DNA of 64,000 nt, taken from the NCBI RefSeq assembly GCF_014656475.1, contig NZ_BNCM01000002.1:248001-312000 (forward strand). Reading direction: 5' to 3'. The notes beneath the pieces were generated by a model. That model had not been told where the DNA came from. It did no database searches and saw only the letters and a list, made by a program, of their open reading frames with translations. Position numbers and translations under genes: made by a program. Shown here piece by piece: positions 1 through 9,241 of this stretch; position 1 is the first letter of the stretch; each line of letters begins with the position of its first letter. The DNA is from Sinomonas cellulolyticus. GTDB taxonomy: Bacteria > Actinomycetota > Actinomycetes > Actinomycetales > Micrococcaceae.

Positions 1-307
1 CCACGGTGCCTTCCGTGTCGAACGGGCCGCCCGCCGTCGTACGCACGACGTCGAGGCGGCGCCATTGCGTCTCGTCGTCGAGTTCCAGCGCCGCGGGGCG
101 GGTGGACGGATGCCAGGTGGCGAGCAGGTAGTCGGCCATGGCAGTGCCGCCCACCGCGAACGCTGTGTAGCGCGAGCGCATGAGCGCTTCCGCCGTCGGG
201 GCTCCGGCCCCGTCCCCCATCCGGGCCGCCTCGTGGTAGCGGGCGCAGCAGGCGGCGTACGTGTCGCCGGCGCCGCACGGGCAGCGCGATTCGGGGTCGA
301 GGGTCAC
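1..307 (-). CDS. YchJ/UPF0225 SEC-C motif protein, C-terminus outside window
   Basis: Reading the minus strand from a GTG at 307 gives an open frame running off the window edge. The N-terminus carries a SEC-C zinc motif (CPCG near residue 9, then a CC pair), followed by TAEALMRSRY and DYLLATWHPSTRP, which are hallmarks of the YchJ (UPF0225) family. About 102 residues are visible of a family usually 120-160 long. The GTG is the first possible start because an in-frame TAA lies four codons upstream. The family role is unknown; SEC-C motifs bind zinc and often mediate protein contacts. It lies downstream of the sialidase gene on the same strand but is separated from it by a long hairpin. Confidence 0.85.
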   Translation of the reverse strand, partial: MTLDPESRCPCGAGDTYAACCARYHEAARMGDGAGAPTAEALMRSRYTAFAVGGTAMADYLLATWHPSTRPAALELDDETQWRRLDVVRTTAGGPFDTEGTV

Positions 308-327
308 GTGGCCAGCTTAGCCAGCCC

Positions 328-405
328 TTGAGGGGTCACATCCCCGGTGAGGGGTCACATCCCACGGGTGCCATGTGACCCCTCACCGGGGAAATGACCC
401 CTCAA
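328..405. repeat. long nested palindrome of TTGAGGGGTCAC modules, probable terminator
   Basis: Two 33-nt arms (328-360 and 373-405) are reverse complements with only two mismatches and enclose a 12-nt loop. Each arm holds two copies of the module TTGAGGGGTCAC or TGAGGGGTCACAT. It sits between the end of the sialidase gene and the start of the ychJ-like gene, both on the minus strand, so it may terminate the sialidase transcript. The same module recurs at 9171-9221 and 23375-23443. Confidence 0.75.
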
Positions 406-420
406 CGTGGGGTGGGTGGG

Positions 421-2088
421 CTACGGGGTGACCGTCACCGGCACCTTGGCGTTGAGGTGGCCCTGGGCCGCCGTGAACTCGGCACGGGCCGTCGCCGTTC
501 CGGGAGCAGCACCCGTCGGAGCAGCGACGTGAACCGTCACCGTGGCCGACTCACCCGCCGGGAGGGCCGGGACCTCTGCAGGGTCCGAGGTCCAGCCAGC
601 CGGGAGCGACAGGGAGACCGTGCTGCGAGAGAACGCGTGGTCGTCGCTGTTGGTGACCGTGAACGTGACGTCCGCAGACCCGCCCGGGGCAACCCGCGCG
701 CCGTCGGATGTCAGGGAGCCGCACAGCGGGCCGAGCCACTGCTCGTCGAAGGACGCGAAGGTGATCGTGTTGGCCGCGCCCTCATACAGCACGCCGTACC
801 GGCCGTTCCCGAGGGGGGTCACGGTCGAGTAGCTGGTAGGCAGGCCGGGCGCGAACGCCCGCGAGGTGCTCCAGCTGGTGCCGTTGTCGCACGAATACCG
901 GATGGTGCCGTTGATGCGGGCGAACGGCGGGTTGTCCGCATTCGAGAACAGCAGCTTCGCAGCGTCCGCGGACCCCTCCGGCGCGTCCGGGAACATCCGT
1001 GTGATCGATGCGTTGTTTCGCGGGTCGGTGAGCGTCGAGTCGTAGGTGACGGAACCATACGTCTCGCCGCCATCGTGGGAGATGGCGACCTTCCGGCCGC
1101 CGCCGCCCCTGCTGTCGCGGGAGTTGAGCATCACGTCGCCGTTGGAGAGCTCCACGACCTTGTTCTCGTCCATGCCCGTGCCCACCGGACGGCCCATCCT
1201 CCAGCTCTTGCCGTGGTCGTCGGAGTAGACGCTGTAGGCCTGGATCTGCTTCGAGCCGTCTGGCTGGATGATGGTGCCTGCGAACTGCTGGATGAGTCGC
1301 CCCTTGTGCGGACCGTACTGCAGCTGAATGCCCTCGCCTGATGAGGCGAACTGGCCCACGACGCCGCCGACGTTCGCCACGCCGTTCACGGTGGTGCCCA
1401 CGGGCTTGACGACGTCCGTGATGAGCGGGCCCGCGAACCCCGAGTACGCGGATCCCGCCGGGTACGACGACGGCGTAGGCAGCGCGGGCTGGTTTGCGGG
1501 GTCCGTGGACCAGGTCAATCCACCGTCGGTGGAGACGGAGACCTCGGAACTGATGACCATACGGTCCGCATCGTCGTCGCCCAGGCGGCTCGCGGCGAAC
1601 CCGGCGTCCTTCGAGTAGACGTGGAAGTTGAAGACGGTTCCCGTCTCGCGGTCCACCACGTAGCTCGGGTCCGAGAAGCCGTAGCGGAGGACTCCGGGGG
1701 CTGCGAGCTGCCCCCGCGCGATGAAGGTCGGCGAGCCCCAGGTCCTGCCGCCGTCGGTGCTGCGGCGCTGGATGATCGAATTCGGCGAGGGCGAGTCGCC
1801 GCCGTCCGGGCGACCGTCGTAGGAGGCGAGGACCACGCCATTGCCGAGGCTCGCGATGCCGGCGATCCGGTAGTACTTGCCGAGGACGGGGTCGATCGCG
1901 TTGTCGCCGTTGGACGCGAGGACTTGGCTGCTGAAGTGCCCGGCAGCATCATCGTTGCCCGTTCCGGGGATGGCCTGCGCCGGAAGCGCGCCCCCGGTGA
2001 GGATCCCAGAGGCGAGCACGACGGCGCCGAGCGCGGCGAGCGTGCCGCGCGGCCGCCTTCGGACGCTGGTTGCAGTGGAGATGTCCAT
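421..2088 (-). CDS. secreted exo-alpha-sialidase (neuraminidase)
   Basis: Protein of 555 residues with a Sec signal peptide (basic N-terminus, hydrophobic stretch, cleavage near PAQA). The YRIAGI segment near residue 73 matches the F/YRIP region of bacterial sialidases. Asp-box (BNR) repeats follow: STDGGRTW, STDGGLTW, SDDHGKSW, SHDGGETY and SCDNGTSW, which mark a six-bladed propeller that removes terminal sialic acid from glycans. The last ~100 residues look like an NPCBM-associated/NEW3 beta-sandwich domain. It is exported and has no sialic-acid uptake or catabolic genes beside it here, so it may serve scavenging with uptake encoded elsewhere. The start is the first of two nearby ATGs, preceded by an AAGGGA-type ribosome site. 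Substrate linkage cannot be told. Confidence 0.88.
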   Translation of the reverse strand: MDISTATSVRRRPRGTLAALGAVVLASGILTGGALPAQAIPGTGNDDAAGHFSSQVLASNGDNAIDPVLGKYYRIAGIASLGNGVVLASYDGRPDGGDSPSPNSIIQRRSTDGGRTWGSPTFIARGQLAAPGVLRYGFSDPSYVVDRETGTVFNFHVYSKDAGFAASRLGDDDADRMVISSEVSVSTDGGLTWSTDPANQPALPTPSSYPAGSAYSGFAGPLITDVVKPVGTTVNGVANVGGVVGQFASSGEGIQLQYGPHKGRLIQQFAGTIIQPDGSKQIQAYSVYSDDHGKSWRMGRPVGTGMDENKVVELSNGDVMLNSRDSRGGGGRKVAISHDGGETYGSVTYDSTLTDPRNNASITRMFPDAPEGSADAAKLLFSNADNPPFARINGTIRYSCDNGTSWSTSRAFAPGLPTSYSTVTPLGNGRYGVLYEGAANTITFASFDEQWLGPLCGSLTSDGARVAPGGSADVTFTVTNSDDHAFSRSTVSLSLPAGWTSDPAEVPALPAGESATVTVHVAAPTGAAPGTATARAEFTAAQGHLNAKVPVTVTP

Positions 2089-2250
2089 CTCTTCCCTTCA
2101 TAGATTCGATGTTGGACATCCCACAAACTACCTATGATCCACATCACTGTCGATACCCGTGCACTCGGTTTCCGCTTCCGGTCACCGTCGCCTTGAGCCG
2201 CTCCGGTAGAATCGGGGTGCAATCCCCCCTACGCACAGGAGCCCTTTTCG
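2089..2250. promoter_or_regulatory. divergent control region of sialidase and purSQL, with 13-bp palindrome
   Basis: The 162-bp gap separates the minus-strand sialidase from plus-strand purS. At 2108-2120 a perfect palindrome (GATGT-TGG-ACATC) lies 20 bp upstream of the sialidase start, where a repressor could block transcription. On the plus strand TAGAAT at 2207-2212 is a possible purS -10 element, but no good -35 was found at 17 bp. AGGAG at 2237-2241 is the purS ribosome site. No purine riboswitch was recognised. Confidence 0.4.
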
Positions 2251-2529
2251 ATGCCGCGGATCGTTGTCGACGTCATGCCCAAGCCAGAGATTCTCGACCC
2301 GCAGGGGAAGGCCATCGTCGGGGCACTGCCGCGCCTCGGCTTCACCGCGTTCAGCGGCGTGCGCCAGGGCAAGCGCTTCGAGCTGACCGTGGAGGGCCCC
2401 ATCACCGAGGAGATCCTCGAGCAGGCGCGCAACGCCGCATCGACGATGCTCTCCAACCCGGTCATCGAGGACGTGGTCAACGTCGAGGTCCTCGACGAGG
2501 CCAGCACGCAGGACGCCGAGGCCAACTGA
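2251..2529 (+). CDS. purS: phosphoribosylformylglycinamidine synthase subunit PurS
   Basis: Protein of 92 residues of the PurS family, with the characteristic start [21 protein letters not shown] and ending in an acidic tail. PurS bridges PurQ and PurL in the three-part FGAM synthase that converts FGAR to FGAM in step four of purine synthesis, and helps pass ammonia between subunits. The next gene, purQ, begins one base after the stop, and purL overlaps purQ, so the three form one translationally coupled operon. AGGAG lies nine bases before the ATG. Length is normal for the family. Confidence 0.97.
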   Translation: MPRIVVDVMPKPEILDPQGKAIVGALPRLGFTAFSGVRQGKRFELTVEGPITEEILEQARNAASTMLSNPVIEDVVNVEVLDEASTQDAEAN

Positions 2530-2530
2530 C

Positions 2531-3307
2531 ATGGGCGAGACTCCACTCATCGCTGACCTGAGCGGGCCTGAGCCGGCCCCGCTGACGGGCGCCAAGATCG
2601 GCGTCGTGACCTTCCCCGGCACCCTCGACGACCGCGACGCCGCGCGCGCAGTCCGCCTCGCGGGCGCCACCGCCGTGCCGCTCTGGCACGCCGACGAGAG
2701 CCTGGACGACGTCGACGCCGTCGTGCTTCCCGGGGGCTTCTCCTACGGTGACTACCTCCGTGCCGGGGCGATCGCGCGTTTCGCGCCGCTCATGGGCAAG
2801 ATCGTCAAGGCGGCATCCGGCACGGCGTCCTCGAACCCCTTGCCCGTCCTGGGCATCTGCAACGGCTTCCAGGTGCTCACCGAGTCCCACCTGCTCCCCG
2901 GCTCGATGGTCAAGAACGACCACCTCAAGTTCATCTGCCGCGACCAGGTGCTGCGCGTCGAGAACAACCACACGGCCTGGACCAACCAGTACGAGGCCGG
3001 CCAGGAGATCACCATCGTCCTGAAGAACCAGGACGGCCAGTACGTCGCAGACGAGAAGACCCTCGACGAGCTCGAGGGCGAGGGCCGCGTCGCGTTCCGC
3101 TACGTGGGCTGGAACCCCAACGGCTCGCGCCGCAACATCGCCGGCATCACGAACGCCGCGGGCAACGTGGTGGGCCTCATGCCGCACCCCGAGCACGCTG
3201 TCGAGCCCGGCTTCGGGCCGCTGGATCCTGACACCGCCGGCTACTCGACCGACGGGCTCGGGTTCTTCACGTCCGTCCTGACGACCCTCGTGGGAGGTTC
3301 CAAGTGA
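2531..3307 (+). CDS. purQ: phosphoribosylformylglycinamidine synthase glutaminase subunit PurQ
   Basis: Class I glutamine amidotransferase of 258 residues. The nucleophile elbow GICNGFQ supplies the catalytic cysteine, and the PHPEHAVE segment near the C-terminus supplies the His/Glu pair. The N-terminal [18 protein letters not shown] region is typical of PurQ. The enzyme releases ammonia from glutamine for PurL. The stop overlaps the GTG start of purL (GTGA), consistent with stoichiometric production of the complex. A short N-terminal extension of about 20 residues precedes the conserved core; an internal start is possible but lacks a better ribosome site. Confidence 0.97.
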   Translation: MGETPLIADLSGPEPAPLTGAKIGVVTFPGTLDDRDAARAVRLAGATAVPLWHADESLDDVDAVVLPGGFSYGDYLRAGAIARFAPLMGKIVKAASGTASSNPLPVLGICNGFQVLTESHLLPGSMVKNDHLKFICRDQVLRVENNHTAWTNQYEAGQEITIVLKNQDGQYVADEKTLDELEGEGRVAFRYVGWNPNGSRRNIAGITNAAGNVVGLMPHPEHAVEPGFGPLDPDTAGYSTDGLGFFTSVLTTLVGGSK

Positions 3308-5616
3308 CCGAGACTGCCCGGAAGTTCAACATCGACACGGTCGAGCACGCCGCCGAGACCCCGGACACGGAGCTCCCCTGGGCCGAGCTCGGCCTGAAGC
3401 AGAACGAGTTCGAGGAGATCGTCAAGCTCCTCGGCCGCCGCCCGACCGCCGCTGAGCTCGCGATGTACTCCGTGATGTGGAGCGAGCACTGCTCCTACAA
3501 GTCCTCCAAGGTGCACCTGCGCCAGTTCGGCGAGAAGCTCACCGACGAGATGAAGAAGGACATGATGGTGGGCATCGGCGAGAACGCCGGTGTGACCGAC
3601 CTCGGCGACGGCTGGGCCGTGACGTTCAAGGTCGAGTCCCACAACCACCCCTCCTTCGTGGAGCCGTACCAGGGCGCCGCGACCGGCATCGGCGGAATCG
3701 TCCGCGACATCATCTCGATGGGCGCCCGTCCCGTGGCCGTCATGGACCCCCTGCGCTTCGGCGCCATCGACCACCCGGACACCGCGCGCCTCGTGCACGG
3801 GATCGTCTCGGGCATCGGCGGCTACGGCAATTCCCTCGGCCTGCCCAACATCGGCGGCGAGGTCGTCTTCGACTCGGTCTATCAGGCCAACCCCCTCGTG
3901 AACGCCCTCGCCGTCGGCGTGCTGCGGCACGAAGACCTGCGCCTCGCCAACGCCTCGGGCGAGGGCAACAAGGTCGTGCTGTTCGGCGCCCGCACGGGCG
4001 GCGACGGGATCGGCGGCGCCTCGGTGCTGGCCTCGGAGTCCTTCGACGACTCGAAGCCGAGCAAGCGCCCCGCCGTCCAGGTCGGCGACCCGTTCGCAGA
4101 GAAGGTGCTCATCGAGTGCTGCCTCGAGCTCTTCAAGCACTCCCTCGTGGAGGGCATCCAGGACCTCGGCGCCGCCGGCATCTCCTGCGCCACCTCCGAG
4201 CTGGCATCCAACGGCGACGGCGGCATGCGGGTCGAGCTGACCAGCGTCCTCCTCCGCGACCCCACCCTGACCCCCGGCGAGATCCTCATGTCGGAGTCTC
4301 AGGAGCGCATGATGGCGATCGTGACCCCGGAGAACGTCGAGGCGTTCGAGAAGGTCATGGAGAAGTGGGACGTCGAGTACTCGTGGCTCGGCGAGGTCAC
4401 CGAGGACGGCCGGCTCATCATCACCTGGGACGGCGAGACCATCGTGGACGTGGACCCGCGCACGGTTGCCCACGAGGGCCCCGTGTACCACCGGCCGTAC
4501 AACCGGCCCGAGTGGCTCGACGGCGTCCAGAAGGACACGTTCCGCGCGTCGGAGGCGGCCAAGGCGCTCCCCTCGACGGGCGAGGACCTCAAGGCCGCCG
4601 TGCTCGAGCTCATGGCGAGCCCGAACATGTGCGACAAGTCCTGGGTCACCAGCCAGTACGACCGCTACGTGGGCGGCAACACGGCCCTCGCCTCCCCGGA
4701 CGACGCCGGCGTGGTCCGCGTCGACGAGGAGACCGGGCTCGGCGTGGCGATCTCCACCGACGCGAACGGCCGCTACGCCTACCTCGACCCGTACACGGGC
4801 GCCCAGCTGGCCCTCGCGGAGTCCTACCGCAACGTCGCCACGTCCGGCGCCGTGCCGATGGCCGTGACCGACTGCCTCAACTTCGGCTCCCCCGAGGACC
4901 CGGAGGTCATGTGGCAGTTCGCGGAGGCCGTGCGCGGCCTCGCCGACGCGTGCCAGGTGCTCGGTATACCGGTCACCGGCGGCAACGTCTCGCTCTACAA
5001 CCAGACGGGCACGACGCCGATCCACCCCACCCCCGTGGTGGGCGTCCTGGGCAAGTTCGACGACGTTGCGCGGCGCACGCCCTCGGGCTGGCAGAAGAAC
5101 GCTGACGGCCAGGCCATCTACCTGCTCGGCACCACCCGCGACGAGCTGGACGGCTCCGAGTTCGCGAACCTCCGCGGCCACCTCGGCGGCCTCCCGCCGA
5201 CGGTGGACCTCGAGGCCGAGAAGACGCTCGGCGCGATCCTCATCAACGCCTCGCGTGACGGCATGGTCGACGCCGCCCACGACCTCTCCGAGGGCGGCCT
5301 CGCCGCCGCGCTGGCCGAGATGGCGCTCCGCTTCAACGTCGGGGCCCGCGTGGCCCTCGACGAGCTGTGCGAGCGGGACGGCGTGGACGCCTTCACTGCG
5401 CTCTTCTCCGAATCCCAGGGCCGCGCGCTCGTGGCCGTGCCCCGATCGGAGGAGGTCCGGTTCAACGACATGGCGGCAGCCCGCAGCTACCCGGTGGCGC
5501 GCCTCGGCGTCGTGGACGTCCTCGCAACAGACCTCGAGGTGCAGGGCCTGTTCAGCCTGCCGCTCGCGGAGCTGCGCGAGGCCCACGAGGCAACGCTCCC
5601 GAAGTACTTCGGCTGA
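3304..5616 (+). CDS. purL: phosphoribosylformylglycinamidine synthase large subunit PurL
   Basis: Protein of 770 residues, the length of the small-type PurL that works with separate PurS and PurQ. It contains the ATP-binding AIR-synthase-like repeats: [12 protein letters not shown] near residue 58, the SHNHPSF motif, GGIVRDI, and in the second half [14 protein letters not shown] and the AHDLSEGG segment. It performs the ATP-dependent amidation of FGAR. Translation starts at a GTG inside the purQ stop region. The operon appears to end here; the following P-type ATPase starts 24 bases later and might be cotranscribed. Confidence 0.97.
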   Translation: MTETARKFNIDTVEHAAETPDTELPWAELGLKQNEFEEIVKLLGRRPTAAELAMYSVMWSEHCSYKSSKVHLRQFGEKLTDEMKKDMMVGIGENAGVTDLGDGWAVTFKVESHNHPSFVEPYQGAATGIGGIVRDIISMGARPVAVMDPLRFGAIDHPDTARLVHGIVSGIGGYGNSLGLPNIGGEVVFDSVYQANPLVNALAVGVLRHEDLRLANASGEGNKVVLFGARTGGDGIGGASVLASESFDDSKPSKRPAVQVGDPFAEKVLIECCLELFKHSLVEGIQDLGAAGISCATSELASNGDGGMRVELTSVLLRDPTLTPGEILMSESQERMMAIVTPENVEAFEKVMEKWDVEYSWLGEVTEDGRLIITWDGETIVDVDPRTVAHEGPVYHRPYNRPEWLDGVQKDTFRASEAAKALPSTGEDLKAAVLELMASPNMCDKSWVTSQYDRYVGGNTALASPDDAGVVRVDEETGLGVAISTDANGRYAYLDPYTGAQLALAESYRNVATSGAVPMAVTDCLNFGSPEDPEVMWQFAEAVRGLADACQVLGIPVTGGNVSLYNQTGTTPIHPTPVVGVLGKFDDVARRTPSGWQKNADGQAIYLLGTTRDELDGSEFANLRGHLGGLPPTVDLEAEKTLGAILINASRDGMVDAAHDLSEGGLAAALAEMALRFNVGARVALDELCERDGVDAFTALFSESQGRALVAVPRSEEVRFNDMAAARSYPVARLGVVDVLATDLEVQGLFSLPLAELREAHEATLPKYFG

Positions 5617-5640
5617 ACCGACGCTGACAAGGCGGGAACA

Positions 5641-8112
5641 ATGGCCCCGGCACAGGACCGACTGCGTATGAACGCGGCGTCCCCGCCGGGGCCACCGCCG
5701 TCTGGGCCACCGCCGTCCGGGCCAGGGCCGTCTGGCGTCGCAGCCGCCGAGCTGGGCCTGGACGACTCCGCCGTGGCGTCCAGGACCTCCGCGGGGCTCG
5801 TCAACACCCTCGAGCAGCGCACGTCCCGCTCGGTCTGGGACATCGCCCGCAGCCACCTCCTGACGGTCTTCAACCTCATCCTCGGCACGTGCGGCCTCAT
5901 TCTGGTGGCGCTGGGCCGATGGCTGGACCTCGTGTTCCTCGCAGCGGCGGTGGCGAACGTGGTCATCGGCTTCCAGCAGGAGCTCCGGGCCAAGCGCAGG
6001 CTGGACCGGCTCGCGGTGCTCAAGCGCAGCCCGGTCCGCGTGCTCCGGGGCGGCGCGGAGCGTGAGGTGCCGCCCGAGACGGTGGTGATGGACGACGTCG
6101 TGCTCCTGCGGCGCGGCGATCAGGTCCCGGTGGACGGGACCGTCCTGACCGCGGCGGAGCTCGGCCTGGACGAGGCGATGCTCACGGGCGAGTCCGAGCC
6201 GGTGGCGAAGCGGGCGGGAGATGCTGTCCTCTCCGGCTCCTCGGTCGTCTCGGGACACGGCACCTTCCGCGCCACGGCCGTTGGGCCGGGGGCGCACGCG
6301 GCGCGGCTGACCGCCGAAGCGCGGCGCTTCACCGAGGTCAGCTCCGAGCTGCGCTCGGCCCTCGACCGGGTGGTCCGCTGGATCACCGTGGCCCTCGGGC
6401 CCATGATCGCGGTGGTCCTCAACGGCCAGATGCAGGCTGCGGGGGGCTGGCAGGCGGCGGTGGCCTCCGGGGCATGGCGGGACGCAGTCGTGGCCGCGAT
6501 CGCCTCGGTGACCATCATGATCCCGCAGGGCCTCGCGCTCCTGACCACCATCTCCTTCGCTGTCGCGACCCTCCGGCTCTCCCGCGGCGAGGTGCTCGTG
6601 GAGGAGCTTGCCGCCGTCGAAGTCCTCGCGCGCGTGGACGTCCTGTGCTTCGACAAGACCGGGACGCTCACCGAGGGCGGGGTCCGCTTCGACTCGGCCG
6701 TCCCTGTGGACGCCGACGCGCCGGCTGGATGGGACCATGCCCTGGCCTGGATCGGCGCTGACGAGGACGCGAACCCGACCGCCGCCGCCCTGGCCGACCG
6801 CTTCTCCGACATGCCGGACCGCGCGCCCGCGGGCGTCGTGCCCTTCGCCTCGGCCCGCCGATGGAGCGCCGTGGCCTTCGAAGGCGGGAACGCCGACGGC
6901 GCGTGGCTGCTGGGCGCCCCGGAGGCCCTCCTGGACGGCTCGGCCGCAGCGGCCAGGGCACGGGTCCTCTGCACTGAGGCCGCCGACCGCGGGCTGCGGG
7001 CCATGGTTCTGTGCCGGGCGGACCGGCTCCCCCAGGGCTCAGAGCCGCCCACCCAACCGCAGGCGCTGCAGCCCGCCGTCGTGCTCACGTTCCGTGAGCG
7101 CCTGCGCACGGATGCCACCGAGACGCTCGACTACTTCCGCCGCGAGGGCGTGGCGCTCAAGGTCGTCTCGGGAGACAGCCCACGGACGGTCGCCGCGGCC
7201 GCGCGGGCAGCGGGCCTGGACGACGCCGAACCGGTGGACGCGCGGACCCTGCCCATCGACCCCGTGGCGCTTGCCGACGCCGTCGAGCGCCACAGTGTGT
7301 TCGGGCGCGTGGGGCCGGAGCAGAAGAAGGCGATGGTCGAGGCCCTGCAGTCCCGCGGGCACGTCGTGGCCATGACCGGCGACGGCGTGAACGACGCCCT
7401 CGCGCTCAAGGCCGCGGACCTCGGGATCGCGATGGGCAACGCCGCACCCGCCACCAAGGCCGTGGCCCGGCTCGTGCTCCTCGACGGGCGCTTCTCGCGG
7501 CTGCCGGCCGTGGTCGCGGAAGGGCGGAGGATCATCGCGAACATCGAGCGGGTCTCCCAGCTGTTCCTCACCAAGACGGTCTACGCCTTCCTCCTGGGCC
7601 TCGGGTTCGGCGCGCTCGCGTGGGCCTTCCCCTTCCTTCCGCGGCAGCTCTCCACCTCGGACTTCCTGATGATCGGCTTCCCCGCCGCAGTGCTGGCCCT
7701 CATGCCGAACACCCGCCGGTACCGCCCGGGCTTCCTGCGGCGGGCAATCGTCACCGCGCTGCCTTACGGGCTCGCGATGGCAGCCGCGATCCTGGGCCTG
7801 TACGCGTACGGGCACTGGGGGACCGACGCGAACCAGGAGCAGATCGAGGCGGCCGCATTCCTGACCCTCACCGCCGCTGGCCTCTGGGTCCTGGGGCTCG
7901 CGGCGCGGCCCTTCAACCGGTGGACCGCCCTGCTCCTCGCCGCGATGTACGCGGGGATGGCCGCCGTGCTCACGGTCCCCGCGTCGCTCGCGTACCACCA
8001 GCTGACCCTGCCCGGACCGTCCCTGACCGTCGCGGCCCTGCTGTTCGCCGCCGGGGCCTGCGCGCTCATCGAGGCGGCCCACCAGGTGATCAGGCGGCGC
8101 CTCCGGGACTGA
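5641..8112 (+). CDS. cation-transporting P-type ATPase (CtpE-like)
   Basis: Membrane ATPase of 823 residues. Landmarks: TGES near residue 182 (actuator domain), the phosphorylated aspartate in DKTGTLT at about residue 338, and [14 protein letters not shown] near 580. The membrane motif before the phosphorylation site is IPQGL instead of the common PEGL. The overall layout, with no N-terminal metal-binding domain and [16 protein letters not shown] before the P-domain, resembles mycobacterial CtpE, reported to move calcium; this assignment is by likeness only. The N-terminus carries three tandem GPPPS-type pentapeptides encoded by 15-bp repeats. The 3' end overlaps the convergent dehydrogenase gene by 23 bp. 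Confidence 0.88.
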   Translation: MAPAQDRLRMNAASPPGPPPSGPPPSGPGPSGVAAAELGLDDSAVASRTSAGLVNTLEQRTSRSVWDIARSHLLTVFNLILGTCGLILVALGRWLDLVFLAAAVANVVIGFQQELRAKRRLDRLAVLKRSPVRVLRGGAEREVPPETVVMDDVVLLRRGDQVPVDGTVLTAAELGLDEAMLTGESEPVAKRAGDAVLSGSSVVSGHGTFRATAVGPGAHAARLTAEARRFTEVSSELRSALDRVVRWITVALGPMIAVVLNGQMQAAGGWQAAVASGAWRDAVVAAIASVTIMIPQGLALLTTISFAVATLRLSRGEVLVEELAAVEVLARVDVLCFDKTGTLTEGGVRFDSAVPVDADAPAGWDHALAWIGADEDANPTAAALADRFSDMPDRAPAGVVPFASARRWSAVAFEGGNADGAWLLGAPEALLDGSAAAARARVLCTEAADRGLRAMVLCRADRLPQGSEPPTQPQALQPAVVLTFRERLRTDATETLDYFRREGVALKVVSGDSPRTVAAAARAAGLDDAEPVDARTLPIDPVALADAVERHSVFGRVGPEQKKAMVEALQSRGHVVAMTGDGVNDALALKAADLGIAMGNAAPATKAVARLVLLDGRFSRLPAVVAEGRRIIANIERVSQLFLTKTVYAFLLGLGFGALAWAFPFLPRQLSTSDFLMIGFPAAVLALMPNTRRYRPGFLRRAIVTALPYGLAMAAAILGLYAYGHWGTDANQEQIEAAAFLTLTAAGLWVLGLAARPFNRWTALLLAAMYAGMAAVLTVPASLAYHQLTLPGPSLTVAALLFAAGACALIEAAHQVIRRRLRD

Positions 8113-9112
8113 CCTCGAGCACCGCAGCCCCGGTGATCCTGTCCCCCGCGAGGTCCGCGAGCGCGAGGCCGGCGTCCTCGAAGCGGTACGGGGCGGTCGT
8201 CGTGCGCACGGGGATCTCGGCGGCGAGACGGAAGAACTCCTCGCCGTCAACGCGCGTGTTGGCGGTGACGCTGCGGAGCTGGCGCTCCTGGAAGAGGTGC
8301 TCCTGGTAGTCCAGGCGGGGAATGTCGGAGAGGTGGATGCCCGCCACCGCGAGGGTCCCTCCGCGGTCCAGGGCCGCGAGCGCTGGCGGCACGAGCGTGC
8401 CCACGGGGGCGAAGAGGATGGCCGAGTCGAGCTTCTCGGGCGGCTCCTCGTCCGCTCCCCCCGCCCACGCGGCACCGAGGTCGAGCGCGAGCTCACGGGC
8501 CTCGGGCGACCGCGTCATGACGTACACCGCGGCACCCCGGTGCAGGGCCAGCTGTGCGGTGATGTGCGCGCTGCCGCCGAATCCGTAGATCCCCAGCCGG
8601 CCGCCGTCGGGCATCGCCGCCCGCATGAGCGCGCGGTACCCGATGATCCCCGAGCACAGCAGCGGCGCGGCCTCGCGGTCGCTGAACCCCTCGGGAATGC
8701 GGTACGCGAAGTCCTCGCGCACGACGGCGAGCTCCGCATACCCGCCGTCGTCGTCCCACCCTGTGAACCGAGGTGCTTCACAGAGGTTCTCGCGGCCCGA
8801 GGTGCAGAAGCGGCACGTGCCGCACGTGCCCCGCAGCCATGCGATGCCGACCCTCTCCCCCGGCTCGAACCGCGTGGCGCCCGGGCCGAGCGCCTCGACG
8901 CGGCCCACGGCCTCGTGGCCCGGGATGACCCCGTGGCGGCGCGGGGCGAGGTCGCCCTCCGCGAGGTGCAGATCGGTGCGGCACACGCCGCACACCCGGA
9001 CCCGCACGAGGACCTCGCCCGGCCCGGGGATGGGGTCGGGCCGCTCGCCGGACACAAGCGGCCCCGGGCTCGCGCCCGCCGGACCGGGAACGTCTACCCA
9101 CCATGCGCGCAT
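8090..9112 (-). CDS. zinc-dependent alcohol dehydrogenase family protein (AdhP-like)
   Basis: Medium-chain dehydrogenase of about 340 residues. The N-terminal half has CGVCRTDLH (catalytic zinc Cys), GHEAVG with its conserved His-Glu, and the structural zinc cluster in [17 protein letters not shown]. The nucleotide-binding region reads [10 protein letters not shown], slightly different from the common GxGxxG. It likely oxidises primary alcohols or reduces aldehydes with NAD(P). The chosen ATG (9112) begins [11 protein letters not shown], which aligns with the family start; the upstream extension is unsupported. It overlaps the P-type ATPase gene tail to tail by 23 bp and is separated from the amylase gene by a palindromic terminator. 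Confidence 0.9.
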   Translation of the reverse strand: MRAWWVDVPGPAGASPGPLVSGERPDPIPGPGEVLVRVRVCGVCRTDLHLAEGDLAPRRHGVIPGHEAVGRVEALGPGATRFEPGERVGIAWLRGTCGTCRFCTSGRENLCEAPRFTGWDDDGGYAELAVVREDFAYRIPEGFSDREAAPLLCSGIIGYRALMRAAMPDGGRLGIYGFGGSAHITAQLALHRGAAVYVMTRSPEARELALDLGAAWAGGADEEPPEKLDSAILFAPVGTLVPPALAALDRGGTLAVAGIHLSDIPRLDYQEHLFQERQLRSVTANTRVDGEEFFRLAAEIPVRTTTAPYRFEDAGLALADLAGDRITGAAVLEVSPGGAA

Positions 9113-9170
9113 GGCGCCATTCTGCCGCGTCGGTGCGGGGCGGGACAGGGCCCGGCGACCCCACGGGCCC

Positions 9171-9221
9171 GTTGAGGGGTCACATCCCCGACCCCACACC
9201 GCAGGGAAGTGACCCCTCAAC
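9171..9221. repeat. palindromic TTGAGGGGTCAC element, probable amylase terminator
   Basis: Arms 9171-9188 and 9204-9221 (18 nt) are reverse complements with one mismatch and enclose a 15-nt loop. Both arms carry the TTGAGGGGTCAC module also seen at 328-405. The element begins about 20 bp past the stop of the minus-strand amylase gene, so it is likely its terminator. Confidence 0.75.
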
Positions 9222-9241
9222 GAGTAGGTGGCGGCGCGGGC

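Noticed and set aside
3241..6738. A 1165-codon open frame on the minus strand across purL and the P-type ATPase
   Set aside because: It lies antisense to two well-recognised genes, has a low-complexity His/Arg/Val/Gly composition and no family likeness; it is a GC-rich shadow frame.
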